Shown here: in pieces, positions 8,949 through 17,908 of the stretch | Numbering within the stretch: the stretch's first letter is position 1 | Layout: each line of letters begins with the position of its first letter | Origin: CAYXSX01 sp964467925 | GTDB taxonomy: Bacteria > Pseudomonadota > Alphaproteobacteria > Micavibrionales > Micavibrionaceae | Direction: 5' to 3' | Assembly: GCA_964467925.1 (NCBI GenBank) | Contig: CAYXSX010000007.1 | Location: 11,882-75,881 of the forward strand | Length of the DNA stretch: 64,000 bases | Position numbers and translations under genes: made by a program | The notes under the pieces: model-generated | Databases searched by the model: none | What the model saw: the letters and a program-made list of their open reading frames with translations, nothing else | What the model was told of the DNA's origin: nothing

Positions 8949-9602
8949 TTACAGAATACTCTGACCCGTTTTTTCCCAGTCCGCCATGAAAGCGGCGAGG
9001 CCCTTATCGGTCAGGGGGTGGCTGTAAAGCTGTTTGATCACGGCGGGCGGGGCGGTCATAACATGGGCGCCCATTTTCGCGCTCTCCAGAATATGGATCG
9101 GGTTGCGGATGGAGGCCACCAGCACCTCGGTATCGAAATCGTAATTTTCGTAAATCGTCACGATATCGGCGATCAACTCCAGCCCGTTGGAGCCTACATC
9201 ATCCAGACGCCCGACGAAAGGGGAGATAAACGCCGCGCCCGCCTTGGCCGCCAAAAGGGCCTGTAGCGGGGAAAAGCACAGTGTGACATTGACCATCGTG
9301 CCGTCCTCGGAAAGCTCCTTACATACCTTCAGTCCATCGGGTGTAAGGGGAACCTTCACCGCCACGTGGTCGGCGATCTTGCGCAGGACTTCGGCCTCTT
9401 TACGCATGGTTTCGTAATCGGTGGCTGCGACTTCGGCGCTGACAGGGCCGGAAACGATGTTGCAAATTTCCTTGATTAGCTCGATGAAATTCTTGCCGCT
9501 TTTTGCGATCAGCGAGGGGTTGGTCGTCACCCCGTCCAGCAAGCCGGTAGAGGCCAGTTCCTTGATCTCGTTAATATCGGCGGTGTCTACGAAAAATTTC
9601 AT
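8949..9602 (-). CDS. tal: Transaldolase / fructose-6-phosphate aldolase family
   Basis: 217 residues, the size of the short (subfamily 4/5, FSA-like) transaldolases. These transfer a dihydroxyacetone unit between sugar phosphates in the pentose phosphate pathway, or cleave fructose 6-phosphate. Motifs are MKFFVDTADINEIKEL, GVTTNPSLIAKSG and the Schiff-base lysine K83 in VAVKVPLT. The start at 9602 is set by GAAAGGA upstream; a longer frame to 9623 has no binding site. Transaldolase versus FSA activity cannot be decided here. Confidence 0.93.
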   Translation of the reverse strand: MKFFVDTADINEIKELASTGLLDGVTTNPSLIAKSGKNFIELIKEICNIVSGPVSAEVAATDYETMRKEAEVLRKIADHVAVKVPLTPDGLKVCKELSEDGTMVNVTLCFSPLQALLAAKAGAAFISPFVGRLDDVGSNGLELIADIVTIYENYDFDTEVLVASIRNPIHILESAKMGAHVMTAPPAVIKQLYSHPLTDKGLAAFMADWEKTGQSIL

Positions 9603-9626
9603 GTGCGGTTTCCTTTCAAGCAAAAC

Positions 9627-9710
9627 GTCATTCCGACCGGAGCGTAGCGGAGTGGAGGAATCTTATCAAGCCAGAAACCCTTAAGATCCCTCGACTACGC
9701 TCGGGATGAC
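9627..9710. repeat. GTCAT...ATGAC palindromic repeat between tal and priA
   Basis: 84 bp between divergent genes: GTCATTCCGACCGGAGCG at the left and CTACGCTCGGGATGAC at the right, with GAGGAATCTT / AAGATCCCTC inside. It ends 12 bases before the priA start. Confidence 0.85.
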
Positions 9711-9722
9711 GATTATGATGGG

Positions 9723-11996
9723 GTGCAAATGCAAGATCTTTTTCAAGAGAAAGAATTACCGCTGCCCGATGCGTCGCGGTGCCGCTCCGTCCTTGTCCCT
9801 TATCCGGTGGACAAGGTGTATGACTATATCATCCCGCCGGGACTTGAGGCGGAGGCTGGCGATTATGTGACCGTGCCGCTGGGCGGGCGGGAGGTGACGG
9901 GCGTTGTCTGGGGTGATGGAGCGGGCGATGTTCCGGCCAAAAAGCTCAAGGCAGTGCTGGAATGCTATGACATGCCCGCCATGCCCGCGGTTCACCGGAA
10001 ATTTCTGGACTGGGTGGCCGCTTATAATATGGCGGCGAAGGGCGCGGTTTTGAAAATGGCGTTAAGCGCCCCCGCGGCTCTGGAACCGCCAAAAGCGGTG
10101 AAAGCCTATCGGCTTTCGGATGAGCAGATGAGCAGATTATCAGATGAGCAGAATCCGATCATCCGATCATCCGATCACCCGATCATCACGGCAGAGGGAT
10201 TATCTCCACAAAGACGCAAAGTAATAGAAGCCCTCGCCGACGGCATAGCCCGCCGCCCGGCGGAAATTGCGGAGGTGGCGGGTGTAAGCGCGGGCGTGGT
10301 CAAGGGCATGGCCGATAAGGGTTTGCTTGAGGTTGTGGAGCTTTACAGCAGCGCGCCGTGCCGCCATCCCGATCATGCGCGGCGCGGGCCGGATTTGTCA
10401 GAGGACCAAAGGGCCGCGGCGCACAAGCTATGCGACCATGTGAAGAAGGGTGAGTTCAAGGTATCGCTTCTGGACGGTGTAACGGGCGCGGGAAAAACCG
10501 AAACCTATTTCGAGGCCGTTGCCGAGGCGCTTAAAAATGACAAACAGGTTTTGATCCTGCTGCCCGAGATTGCGCTGTCCAACGCCTTCCTTGATCGTTT
10601 CAAAAGCCGGTTTGGCTGCGCGCCCGCCTTGTGGCACTCCCACCTTACCCCGGCGCAGCGGCGCGTGACTTGGCGCGGCGTGGCGGAAGGGGAGACGAAA
10701 GTTGTGGTCGGCGCGCGCTCTGCGCTCTTCCTGCCCTTTGCCGAACTTGGCCTGATCGTGGTGGACGAGGAGCACGACCCGGCGTTCAAGCAGGAGGAGG
10801 GCGTGATTTACCATGCCCGCGACATGGCGGTCGTGCGGGCCTCTATGGGGGAATTCCCTATCGTGCTGGTGAGCGCGACGCCGAGCCTCGAGACCATGCA
10901 TAATGCGTGGAACGGACGGTACGAACATTTGCACCTGCCCGGGCGGTTCGGCGGGGCGGCTTTGCCCGATATTCACATGATCGATTTGCGTGCCGACAAG
11001 CCGGGCAGCGGGAAATTCCTCGCCCCCTCGCTGGTCAAGGAGGTGCGCGAGACACTGCAAGCCGGAGAGCAAAGCCTGCTCTTCCTTAACCGCCGAGGTT
11101 ACGCGCCGCTGACCCTTTGCCGGACATGTGGCCACCGGATGGATTGCCCGCGCTGCACGGCGTGGCTGGTCGAGCATAAGGCGAGGAACAGGCTGGAATG
11201 CCATCATTGCGGCTTTGCCACGCCTATCCCGAAAAAATGCCCGTCCTGCGATGATGAAGACAGTTTGCATGCCTGCGGTCCGGGTGTGGAACGCATAGCA
11301 GAGGAAGCGCGCGCGGAATTCCCCGAGGTGCGTATTTTAGTGCTGGCCAGCGATACGGCGGAAAACCACGAACAGCTAAGCCAGATGATCCGCCAGATCC
11401 GCGAGCGCGAGGTTGACATTATCATAGGCACGCAAATTATTGCCAAGGGCCACCATTTCCCGCAATTGACGCTGGTCGGCGTGGTGGACGCCGATCTGGG
11501 CTTGCAGGGCGGGGAACTGCGCGGCTCCGAACGTGTCTACCAGCTTCTTCATCAGGTCGCGGGCAGGGCTGGGCGCGAGGAGAAAAAGGGCCGCGTTTAC
11601 CTGCAAAGCTTCATGCCCGACCACCGCATCATGAAGGCGCTGGCCGCCGGGGCGCGCGATGCTTTCCTCGAGGCCGAAGCGCAGGAGAGGGAGGCCGCGG
11701 GCATGCCGCCCTATGGCCGTCTGGCGGGGATTATCGTTTCCGGGCGGGACGAGGGGCAGGTGATGGAAACCGCCAAGGCGCTGGGGCGCAGCGCGCCGCA
11801 GGGGCCGGGCATTCAAACGCTAGGCCCCGCCGAAGCGCCGTTTTACCGTCTGCGCGGGAAATACCGGCGGCGTTTGCTGGTGCGCGCCGATAAGAATATC
11901 AATATCCAGAAAACCATTGCTGCGTGGATCGGCGCGGTCAAACACCCATCCACGGTGCGCATTCAGGTTGATGTCGATCCGCAGAGTTTTCTTTAG
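9723..11996 (+). CDS. priA: Primosomal replication restart helicase PriA
   Basis: 757 residues. A 3'-5' superfamily 2 helicase that reloads the replisome at stalled forks. Seen: Walker A GVTGAGKTE near 255, DEEHD near 347, and the zinc-binding region about 466-509 with eight cysteines (CRTCG, CPRC, CHHCG, CPSC). The start is GTG at 9723 or ATG at 9729. An unusual segment at about residues 129-156 (DEQMSRLSDEQNPIIRSSD and following) comes from a tandem-repeat DNA tract and is not expected in PriA. Confidence 0.96.
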   Translation: MQMQDLFQEKELPLPDASRCRSVLVPYPVDKVYDYIIPPGLEAEAGDYVTVPLGGREVTGVVWGDGAGDVPAKKLKAVLECYDMPAMPAVHRKFLDWVAAYNMAAKGAVLKMALSAPAALEPPKAVKAYRLSDEQMSRLSDEQNPIIRSSDHPIITAEGLSPQRRKVIEALADGIARRPAEIAEVAGVSAGVVKGMADKGLLEVVELYSSAPCRHPDHARRGPDLSEDQRAAAHKLCDHVKKGEFKVSLLDGVTGAGKTETYFEAVAEALKNDKQVLILLPEIALSNAFLDRFKSRFGCAPALWHSHLTPAQRRVTWRGVAEGETKVVVGARSALFLPFAELGLIVVDEEHDPAFKQEEGVIYHARDMAVVRASMGEFPIVLVSATPSLETMHNAWNGRYEHLHLPGRFGGAALPDIHMIDLRADKPGSGKFLAPSLVKEVRETLQAGEQSLLFLNRRGYAPLTLCRTCGHRMDCPRCTAWLVEHKARNRLECHHCGFATPIPKKCPSCDDEDSLHACGPGVERIAEEARAEFPEVRILVLASDTAENHEQLSQMIRQIREREVDIIIGTQIIAKGHHFPQLTLVGVVDADLGLQGGELRGSERVYQLLHQVAGRAGREEKKGRVYLQSFMPDHRIMKALAAGARDAFLEAEAQEREAAGMPPYGRLAGIIVSGRDEGQVMETAKALGRSAPQGPGIQTLGPAEAPFYRLRGKYRRRLLVRADKNINIQKTIAAWIGAVKHPSTVRIQVDVDPQSFL
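10107..10188. repeat. Short tandem repeats within priA
   Basis: Copies of GATGAGCAGAT-like units are followed by four CCGATCATC-like units (CCGATCATCCGATCATC...). The tract is in frame and lies between the N-terminal domain and the winged-helix part of PriA. Confidence 0.8.
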
Positions 11997-12195
11997 AATT
12001 CTCTCTGATTTACTAAAAACTCCAAGTATTTAGGAGGGCGGCTTAAGAGTGAAAGCAAAGCACTTCCAATAATAAAATTTTTGCCTGCAATTATTTGTTA
12101 AAAACCATGCCCGCAAAGACTTGCGCCGTGCTATCCAGTATGCTAAATCCTCGCCCAACGTTTGAAAACAAGAGTACCGAAAAGGATTATACGAA
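11997..12195. other. Gap before the ATP synthase operon
   Basis: 199 bases between priA and atpH with no ORF or strong hairpin. A promoter for the atp genes is expected here; the nearest candidate is TTGCGC near 12121 with TATGCT-like sequence after it, but spacing is poor, so none is called. Confidence 0.4.
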
Positions 12196-12789
12196 TTGAG
12201 CGCAGCCACGCCCGTTTCATCTGTTGTTACGTCACGCTATGCCAGAGCTTTCATTGATCTGGCCGCTGAAAACAAGGCCATTGATAAGGTCGAAAAGGAC
12301 CTTTCCGAGCTTTCCGCGATGATCGAATCTTCCGCCGATCTGAAAAACCTGATTCGCTCCCCCGCAAGTAACGGGGAGGGTACGCTGAACGCCGTTCTTT
12401 CTTTGGCCGACAAGGCGAAGTTCCAGAAGCTGACCCGTAATTTTTTGGGCACGCTGGTGCAGAACGGCCGCTTGAACGCGCTGGAAGCCATTATCAAGGC
12501 TGCGCAAAAACTGTTGAGCGAGCGCCGCGGGGAAATCAGCGCCAAGGTGCAAACTGCTTCTGCGCTTAATGCGGCACAGACAAAAGCCCTGCAGGAATCC
12601 ATTTCCAAGGCGATCGGTGCCAAAGTCATGCTGGAGGCCGTCACAGATCCTGAAATTCTGGGCGGGATGATCGTGACCGTTGGCTCCCAGATGATTGATG
12701 ATTCCGTGCGCCGCAAGCTGGAGCGCCTTCATGGTGACATGGTCAGTGGCGGTGCAAACCAGAATGTAATGTTAAAACAAGTTAGTTAG
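12196..12789 (+). CDS. atpH: F1 ATP synthase subunit delta
   Basis: 197 residues, normal for alphaproteobacterial delta. It joins the F1 catalytic head to the F0 stator. Seen: TSRYARAFIDLAAE at the N-terminus, LIRSPASN, and the C-terminal GGMIVTVGSQMIDDSVRRKL signature. The start is TTG at 12196, with AAAAGGA upstream; no in-frame ATG fits. First gene of the atp operon, separated from atpA by a repeat. Confidence 0.95.
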   Translation: MSAATPVSSVVTSRYARAFIDLAAENKAIDKVEKDLSELSAMIESSADLKNLIRSPASNGEGTLNAVLSLADKAKFQKLTRNFLGTLVQNGRLNALEAIIKAAQKLLSERRGEISAKVQTASALNAAQTKALQESISKAIGAKVMLEAVTDPEILGGMIVTVGSQMIDDSVRRKLERLHGDMVSGGANQNVMLKQVS

Positions 12790-12796
12790 ATTTTTT

Positions 12797-12920
12797 AACT
12801 ACAGAGCGCGCAGAGTTCGCGAGAGGAATATAAAAAAAGATTAGTTATATAAGACAATAGGCAATACATAGGCCGCGGTTTTTTAATAATACTCTGTCTA
12901 GCTCTGCGGTCTCTGTAGTT
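12797..12920. repeat. AACTACAGAG...CTCTGTAGTT inverted repeat between atpH and atpA
   Basis: 124 bp. The left end AACTACAGAGCGCGCAGAG matches the inner element at 8785-8907; the right end is GCTCTGCGGTCTCTGTAGTT. Transcription of atpA must cross it. Confidence 0.85.
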
Positions 12921-12952
12921 AAAATTACTTAAAAAGAAAAAAGGAAACAAAA

Positions 12953-14503
12953 ATGGAAATTAAAGCGGCAGAAATTTCGAAAGTATTGAAAGATCAAATA
13001 GCCAATTTCGGCACGGATCTGGATATTGCCGAAATCGGTACTGTTCTCTCCGTCGGTGACGGCGTGGCGCGCGTTTACGGCCTTGATAACGTTCAGGCGG
13101 GCGAGATGGTGGAATTTCCCTCCGGCATCAAGGGCATGGCGCTGAACCTTGAAACCGACAACGTAGGTATCGTTATTTTCGGTTCCGACCGCGACATTAA
13201 AGAGGGCGACATCGTGCGCCGTACCGGTGACATCGTGCAGGTTCCCGTGGGCAAGGAATTGTTGGGCCGCGTGGTGGACGCGCTGGGTAACCCGATCGAC
13301 GGCAAGGGCCCGATCAAGGCCAAGAAAAAGAGCCGTATTGAAGTTAAGGCGCCGGGCATTATTCCCCGTCAGTCCGTATCCGAGCCGATGCAGACAGGTC
13401 TTAAAGCCATTGACGCGCTGGTGCCCATCGGGCGCGGCCAGCGTGAGCTTATCATCGGCGACCGTCAGACGGGTAAAACCGCTGTGGCTGTTGACGCGAT
13501 CATCAACCAGAAAAGCGTTAATACATCCGATAATGAAAAAGACCGCATGTATTGTATCTATGTTTCCATCGGTCAGAAGCGTTCCACTGTGGCGCAGCTG
13601 GTAAAAGAACTGGAAGAGCAGGGCGCGATGGAATATTCCATCGTTGTGGCCGCGACAGCATCCGAAGCCGCACCGCTGCAATATCTTGCTCCTTACTGTG
13701 GCGCCGCGATGGGCGAGTATTTCCGTGATAACGGCATGCACGGCCTTGTGATCTATGACGACCTTTCGAAACAGGCCGTAGCGTATCGTCAGGTTTCCCT
13801 TCTGCTCCGACGTCCACCAGGCCGCGAAGCTTATCCGGGCGACGTGTTCTACATTCACTCCCGTTTGCTGGAACGCTCCGCGAAGATGAGCGATGCGAAT
13901 GGTGGCGGTTCCCTGACAGCTCTGCCTGTGATTGAAACACAGGCGGGTGACATTTCCGCTTACATTCCGACGAACGTGATTTCCATTACCGACGGCCAGA
14001 TTTTCCTTGAAACAGGTCTGTTCTTCAAAGGTATCCGTCCGGCGATTGACGTGGGTGCATCCGTGTCCCGTGTGGGCTCCGCCGCTCAGATCAAGGCAAT
14101 GAAACAGGTTGCCGGTACGATCAAGCTTGAGCTTGCCCAGTTCCGTGAGATGGAAGCCTTCGCGCAGTTCGCCTCCGACCTTGACGCCGGAACCCAGAAA
14201 CTTTTGGCACGCGGTGCGCGCCTTACGCAGCTTTTGAAACAGCCGCAATACAGCCCGCTGACTGTGGCCGAGCAGGTCTTCGTGATCTATGCCGGTACGC
14301 GCGGTTTCCTTGACGGCGTGCCTGTGAATCAGGTGAATGAATATGAGGAGCGCTTGCTCGAGGCCGTGCGCGGCGCAGGCAAGAAAATCCTTGATGCTAT
14401 CGCGAAAGAAAAGAAACTGGACGAGAAAATCGAAGAGGACATGAAGAAATTCCTCACCGATTTCACGAAAGGTTTTGCTGCCAATGTGAAAGAGGCGGCT
14501 TAA
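12953..14503 (+). CDS. atpA: F1 ATP synthase subunit alpha
   Basis: 516 residues. Regulatory nucleotide-binding subunit of the F1 hexamer. Walker A GDRQTGKTA at about 169-177, LVIYDDLSKQAVAYRQ, and the signature PAIDVGASVSRVGSAAQ are intact. GAAAAAAGGAA precedes ATG 12953. The next ORF begins six bases after its stop. Confidence 0.98.
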   Translation: MEIKAAEISKVLKDQIANFGTDLDIAEIGTVLSVGDGVARVYGLDNVQAGEMVEFPSGIKGMALNLETDNVGIVIFGSDRDIKEGDIVRRTGDIVQVPVGKELLGRVVDALGNPIDGKGPIKAKKKSRIEVKAPGIIPRQSVSEPMQTGLKAIDALVPIGRGQRELIIGDRQTGKTAVAVDAIINQKSVNTSDNEKDRMYCIYVSIGQKRSTVAQLVKELEEQGAMEYSIVVAATASEAAPLQYLAPYCGAAMGEYFRDNGMHGLVIYDDLSKQAVAYRQVSLLLRRPPGREAYPGDVFYIHSRLLERSAKMSDANGGGSLTALPVIETQAGDISAYIPTNVISITDGQIFLETGLFFKGIRPAIDVGASVSRVGSAAQIKAMKQVAGTIKLELAQFREMEAFAQFASDLDAGTQKLLARGARLTQLLKQPQYSPLTVAEQVFVIYAGTRGFLDGVPVNQVNEYEERLLEAVRGAGKKILDAIAKEKKLDEKIEEDMKKFLTDFTKGFAANVKEAA

Positions 14504-14509
14504 TCGGCG

Positions 14510-14812
14510 ATGAGTGGTTTAATGAGTTTGAAAGACAACCCTGACCAGCAGGTCTATCTGGACGGCAGATTTATGTCGTTGAGGGATGCCGTTAGTTTGG
14601 CGAAAGAACAGGGGGAAACGCATGTGGAGGTGAATCATCAACCTCCTACAACATACGCTCGGCTGTTTAACGTTACGAGTGGGAAATTGAAAGTGCGTGG
14701 TGTGCAAGATTGCAGGAAGTTTGTGTCTGTAGATACCCCGCTGGAAGATCCGGTTAACTGGATCAGGATAGATGAAATGGTAAAAATGCAAGGTGTAGTA
14801 TGCCCAGCTTAA
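14510..14812 (+). CDS. Extra small ORF between atpA and atpG
   Basis: 100 residues, no known domain. ATG at 14510 or 14522; no strong binding site (ATCGGCG lies just before). It has ordinary codon use, short beta-like stretches (HVEVNHQPPTTYARLF, KLKVRGVQDC) and two cysteines near 66 and 98. Its end overlaps the start of atpG by 13 bases, which suggests translational coupling. No such gene belongs to standard F1 operons. Confidence 0.7.
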   Translation: MSGLMSLKDNPDQQVYLDGRFMSLRDAVSLAKEQGETHVEVNHQPPTTYARLFNVTSGKLKVRGVQDCRKFVSVDTPLEDPVNWIRIDEMVKMQGVVCPA

Positions 14813-15717
14813 GAGACTTTAGAGACCGGATAAAATCGGTCAAATCGACAAGAAAGATTACCTCGGCCATGAAGATGGTCGCAGCAAGCAAGCTCCGCCG
14901 TGCGCAGGAACAGGCCGAAGCCTCCCAGCCCTATGCGCAGGCAATGGCGGAAATGCTGGCCCGCGTGGCGCAGAATGTGATCGTGGGCGCGGGAAGCTCC
15001 AAACTTTTGGCCGGAACGGGCAGCGATCAACGCCACCTGATCGTTATCATGACTGCCGACCGCGGGCTTTGTGGTGGTTTCAACGCCAATATCGTCAAGG
15101 CGGTGCGTGCGCGCATCATAAAGCTGAAGAAGGAAGGCAAGGATGTCTCTCTTCTGTGTGTCGGGCGTAAGGGCCGCGACGCTCTGCGCCGTGAATTCGC
15201 GCCGCAAATCTGGCACAGCTTCACCGGCCTTGTCGGTAAGACAAAAGTGGAGTTCGCCGAAACCGCCAAGGTTGCCGATTACATCCTTGAGAAATTCGAG
15301 GCGGGGGAGTTCGACGTCTGCACGTTGGCCTATAACGCTTTCAAATCTGTGCTGAGCCAGACCCCGACCATGCAACAGCTGATCCCGTTCAAAATGCCGG
15401 AAGAGCAAAGCAACATCGCGCCGGGTGCGTCCGAAAAGGCGCAAGAGGCTGCCGGGCCTGTATCTCCCTATGCATTCGAGCCGGCGGAAGAGCAGATTTT
15501 GAAATCCCTGTTGCCGCGCAATATCGCGGTGCAGATTTACTCCGCGATGCTGGATAGTGCCGCAGGGGAACAGGCCGCGCGCATGACCGCGATGGACAAC
15601 GCCACAAGAAATGCGGGCGAGATGATCAAGGATCTTTCCCTGCAATACAACCGTGCGCGCCAGGCCTACATCACCAAGGAATTGATCGAAATTATTTCCG
15701 GCGCGGAAGCGGTTTAA
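14800..15717 (+). CDS. atpG: F1 ATP synthase subunit gamma
   Basis: 305 residues, slightly longer than usual. Central rotor stalk. Seen: N-terminal DRIKSVKSTRKITSAMKMV, MTADRGLCGGFNANI, and C-terminal AMDNATRNAGEMI with YNRARQAYITKELIEI. An extra Ala/Pro/Ser-rich stretch lies near residues 200-222 (NIAPGASEKAQEAAGP). The start overlaps the preceding small ORF. Confidence 0.97.
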   Translation: MPSLRDFRDRIKSVKSTRKITSAMKMVAASKLRRAQEQAEASQPYAQAMAEMLARVAQNVIVGAGSSKLLAGTGSDQRHLIVIMTADRGLCGGFNANIVKAVRARIIKLKKEGKDVSLLCVGRKGRDALRREFAPQIWHSFTGLVGKTKVEFAETAKVADYILEKFEAGEFDVCTLAYNAFKSVLSQTPTMQQLIPFKMPEEQSNIAPGASEKAQEAAGPVSPYAFEPAEEQILKSLLPRNIAVQIYSAMLDSAAGEQAARMTAMDNATRNAGEMIKDLSLQYNRARQAYITKELIEIISGAEAV

Positions 15718-15743
15718 AATTAACTGAGTAAGGGAAAGTAACA

Positions 15744-15905
15744 ATGGCCAGCGTAGAGAGAACAGAAGTACCGGTAATGAATTTTAGTGCTTGTGCTGTT
15801 CAGGAACAGCCTCGTATGACGAGCACAGGCAGAAGGGTCGACGATGTTCCTCGCACCTCGACCGGTGCTCCCGCGGGCCCTTATCATTTTCCTAACAGAG
15901 GTTAA
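15744..15905 (+). CDS. 53-residue microprotein between atpG and atpD
   Basis: ATG at 15744 with AAGGGAAAG upstream, stop TAA at 15903. The product begins MASVERTEVPVMNFSAC and ends GPYHFPNRG; it is polar, Pro- and Thr-rich and probably disordered. It fills most of the atpG-atpD gap. A good binding site and operon position support translation. No homologue is recognised. Confidence 0.6.
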   Translation: MASVERTEVPVMNFSACAVQEQPRMTSTGRRVDDVPRTSTGAPAGPYHFPNRG

Positions 15906-15946
15906 GTTAGAGAATTTAAAGTTTAAGAAAAGAAGGAAGCAAAAAA

Positions 15947-17389
15947 ATGGCTAAGAAATCACAAAACGGAGCAAAAGGTAAAGTCCTGCAGGTGCTGGGC
16001 GCGGTTGTCGACGTTCAGTTTGAGGAAGGCGAAGTGCCCGCGATCCTGAACGCGCTGGAGACCGACAATAACGGTCAGAAGCTGGTTCTGGAAGTGGCGC
16101 AGCATTTGGGCGAAAACACCGTGCGCGCGATCGCGATGGATATGACGGACGGTATGGTGCGCGGCGCGGATGTGTATGACACAGGCGCGGCGATTTCCGT
16201 TCCCGTAGGTCCTGAAACTCTGGGCCGTATCATGGATGTTTGCGGCAATGTGATCGACGAAGGTCCGGCTATCAAAACCAAGCAAAGCTGGGGAATTCAC
16301 CGTGATGCGCCCGCTTTCGCCGATCAGGCGACAGAGACCGAGCAGCTTCGCACAGGTATTAAAGTTATCGACCTGCTTTGCCCCTATGCCAAAGGCGGTA
16401 AAATCGGCCTGTTCGGCGGTGCCGGTGTGGGCAAGACCGTGACGATCATGGAGCTGATCAACAACATCGCCAAGGGGCACGGCGGCGTGTCCGTATTCGG
16501 CGGCGTGGGCGAGCGTACCCGCGAAGGGAACGACCTTTACCACGAGATGATGGAATCCGGCGTTATCAAGGAACACGACCACGAAAATTCCAAAGTGGCG
16601 TTGGTCTACGGCCAGATGAACGAGCCCCCGGGCGCGCGTGCCCGCGTGGCACTGTCCGCCCTGACCATGGCGGAATATTTCCGTGACGAAGAGGGACAGG
16701 ACGTTCTGTTCTTCCTCGACAACATTTTCCGTTTCACACAGGCCGGTTCCGAAGTGTCCGCTCTGCTGGGCCGTATTCCTTCTGCTGTGGGTTATCAGCC
16801 GACGCTGTCCACCGAGATGGGCGCGATGCAGGAGCGTATTACCTCCACGAACAAGGGTTCCATTACCTCCGTTCAGGCCGTTTACGTTCCCGCGGACGAC
16901 CTTACCGACCCCGCTCCGGCGACGACCTTCTCCCACCTTGACGCGACGACCGTTCTGTCCCGTACAATTGCGGAGCAAGGGATTTATCCGGCTGTGGACC
17001 CGCTGGACTCAACGTCCCGCATTCTGGATGCCCGCGTGATCGGGGAGGAACACTACACCGTGGCAACACGCGTGCAGCAAACCCTCCAGCAATATAAAAA
17101 CCTTCAGGACATTATCGCCATTTTGGGTATGGACGAACTGTCCGAGGAAGACAAACTGGTCGTTGCCAGAGCGCGTAAGATCCAGCGCTTCCTGTCACAG
17201 CCCTTCCACGTGGCAGAAGTGTTCACCGGTACGCCGGGTGTATTCGTACAACTCGAAGACACGATCAAGGGCTTCAAGGGTATTGTGGACGGCGATTACG
17301 ACCACCTTCCCGAAAATGCCTTCTACATGGTTGGCACGATCGAGGAAGCGATTGCCAAGGCAACTAAAATGGCACAGGAAGCCGCGTAA
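15947..17389 (+). CDS. atpD: F1 ATP synthase subunit beta
   Basis: 480 residues. Catalytic subunit. Walker A GGAGVGKTV at about 157-165, GVGERTREGNDLY, VLFFLDNIFRFTQAGSEVSA and the DELSEEDK motif are intact. GAAGGAAGC precedes the ATG. Confidence 0.98.
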   Translation: MAKKSQNGAKGKVLQVLGAVVDVQFEEGEVPAILNALETDNNGQKLVLEVAQHLGENTVRAIAMDMTDGMVRGADVYDTGAAISVPVGPETLGRIMDVCGNVIDEGPAIKTKQSWGIHRDAPAFADQATETEQLRTGIKVIDLLCPYAKGGKIGLFGGAGVGKTVTIMELINNIAKGHGGVSVFGGVGERTREGNDLYHEMMESGVIKEHDHENSKVALVYGQMNEPPGARARVALSALTMAEYFRDEEGQDVLFFLDNIFRFTQAGSEVSALLGRIPSAVGYQPTLSTEMGAMQERITSTNKGSITSVQAVYVPADDLTDPAPATTFSHLDATTVLSRTIAEQGIYPAVDPLDSTSRILDARVIGEEHYTVATRVQQTLQQYKNLQDIIAILGMDELSEEDKLVVARARKIQRFLSQPFHVAEVFTGTPGVFVQLEDTIKGFKGIVDGDYDHLPENAFYMVGTIEEAIAKATKMAQEAA

Positions 17390-17399
17390 TTCGCATAAC

Positions 17400-17464
17400 G
17401 TCATCCCCGCCTCCGTGCGGGGATCCGGATGCCCGCACTCAAATGTTATTTAGGCGGGCATGAC
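17400..17464. repeat. GTCAT...ATGAC repeat between atpD and atpC
   Basis: 65 bp: GTCATCCCCGCCTCCGTGCG followed by GGGGATCC, closing GGCGGGCATGAC. Shorter and more degenerate than other copies. Confidence 0.8.
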
Positions 17465-17478
17465 ATAGAGGATAAAAA

Positions 17479-17898
17479 ATGAACGAACAAATACAATTCG
17501 AACTGGTATCGCCTGAAGAAAAGCTGGTTTCCCAGCCCGTTAAAATGGCCGTCATTCCCGGAGAAGAGGGCGAAATCGGCGTGGGCGCAGGCCATATGTC
17601 GCTCGTTTCCTCGCTCAAGCCCGGCGTTTTGAAACTTTATGCCGAGGGGCAAAGCTCCCCCCGCCGCATTTTCATCGCCGGCGGCTTTGCCGATATCACG
17701 GGTACGAACTGCACCGTTCTGGCCGAAGAGGCGACGGATGTGAAGAACCTTAAACAGGCCGAGATCGAACAAAAGATCAAAGATCTGAACGAAGACCTCG
17801 GCATGGCGCAGGAACCCGCCGACAAAGCGCGCATCAAAGCCCGCCTGAGCGTCGAAAAGGCCAAGATTCAGGCCGTTACCGGCAAGATCGCCGCGTAA
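17479..17898 (+). CDS. atpC: F1 ATP synthase subunit epsilon
   Basis: 139 residues. Rotor subunit with inhibitory C-terminal helices. Seen: IQFELVSPEEKLVSQPVKM, IPGEEGEIGVGAGHMSLVSS and FIAGGFADI, then two C-terminal helices (residues about 88-135). GAGGATAAAAA precedes the ATG. Confidence 0.96.
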   Translation: MNEQIQFELVSPEEKLVSQPVKMAVIPGEEGEIGVGAGHMSLVSSLKPGVLKLYAEGQSSPRRIFIAGGFADITGTNCTVLAEEATDVKNLKQAEIEQKIKDLNEDLGMAQEPADKARIKARLSVEKAKIQAVTGKIAA

Positions 17899-17908
17899 CA
17901 AAATCATA

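Noticed and set aside
12929..14248. 439-residue ORF opposite atpA
   Set aside because: Shadow of a highly conserved gene; His-rich composition typical of antisense frames.
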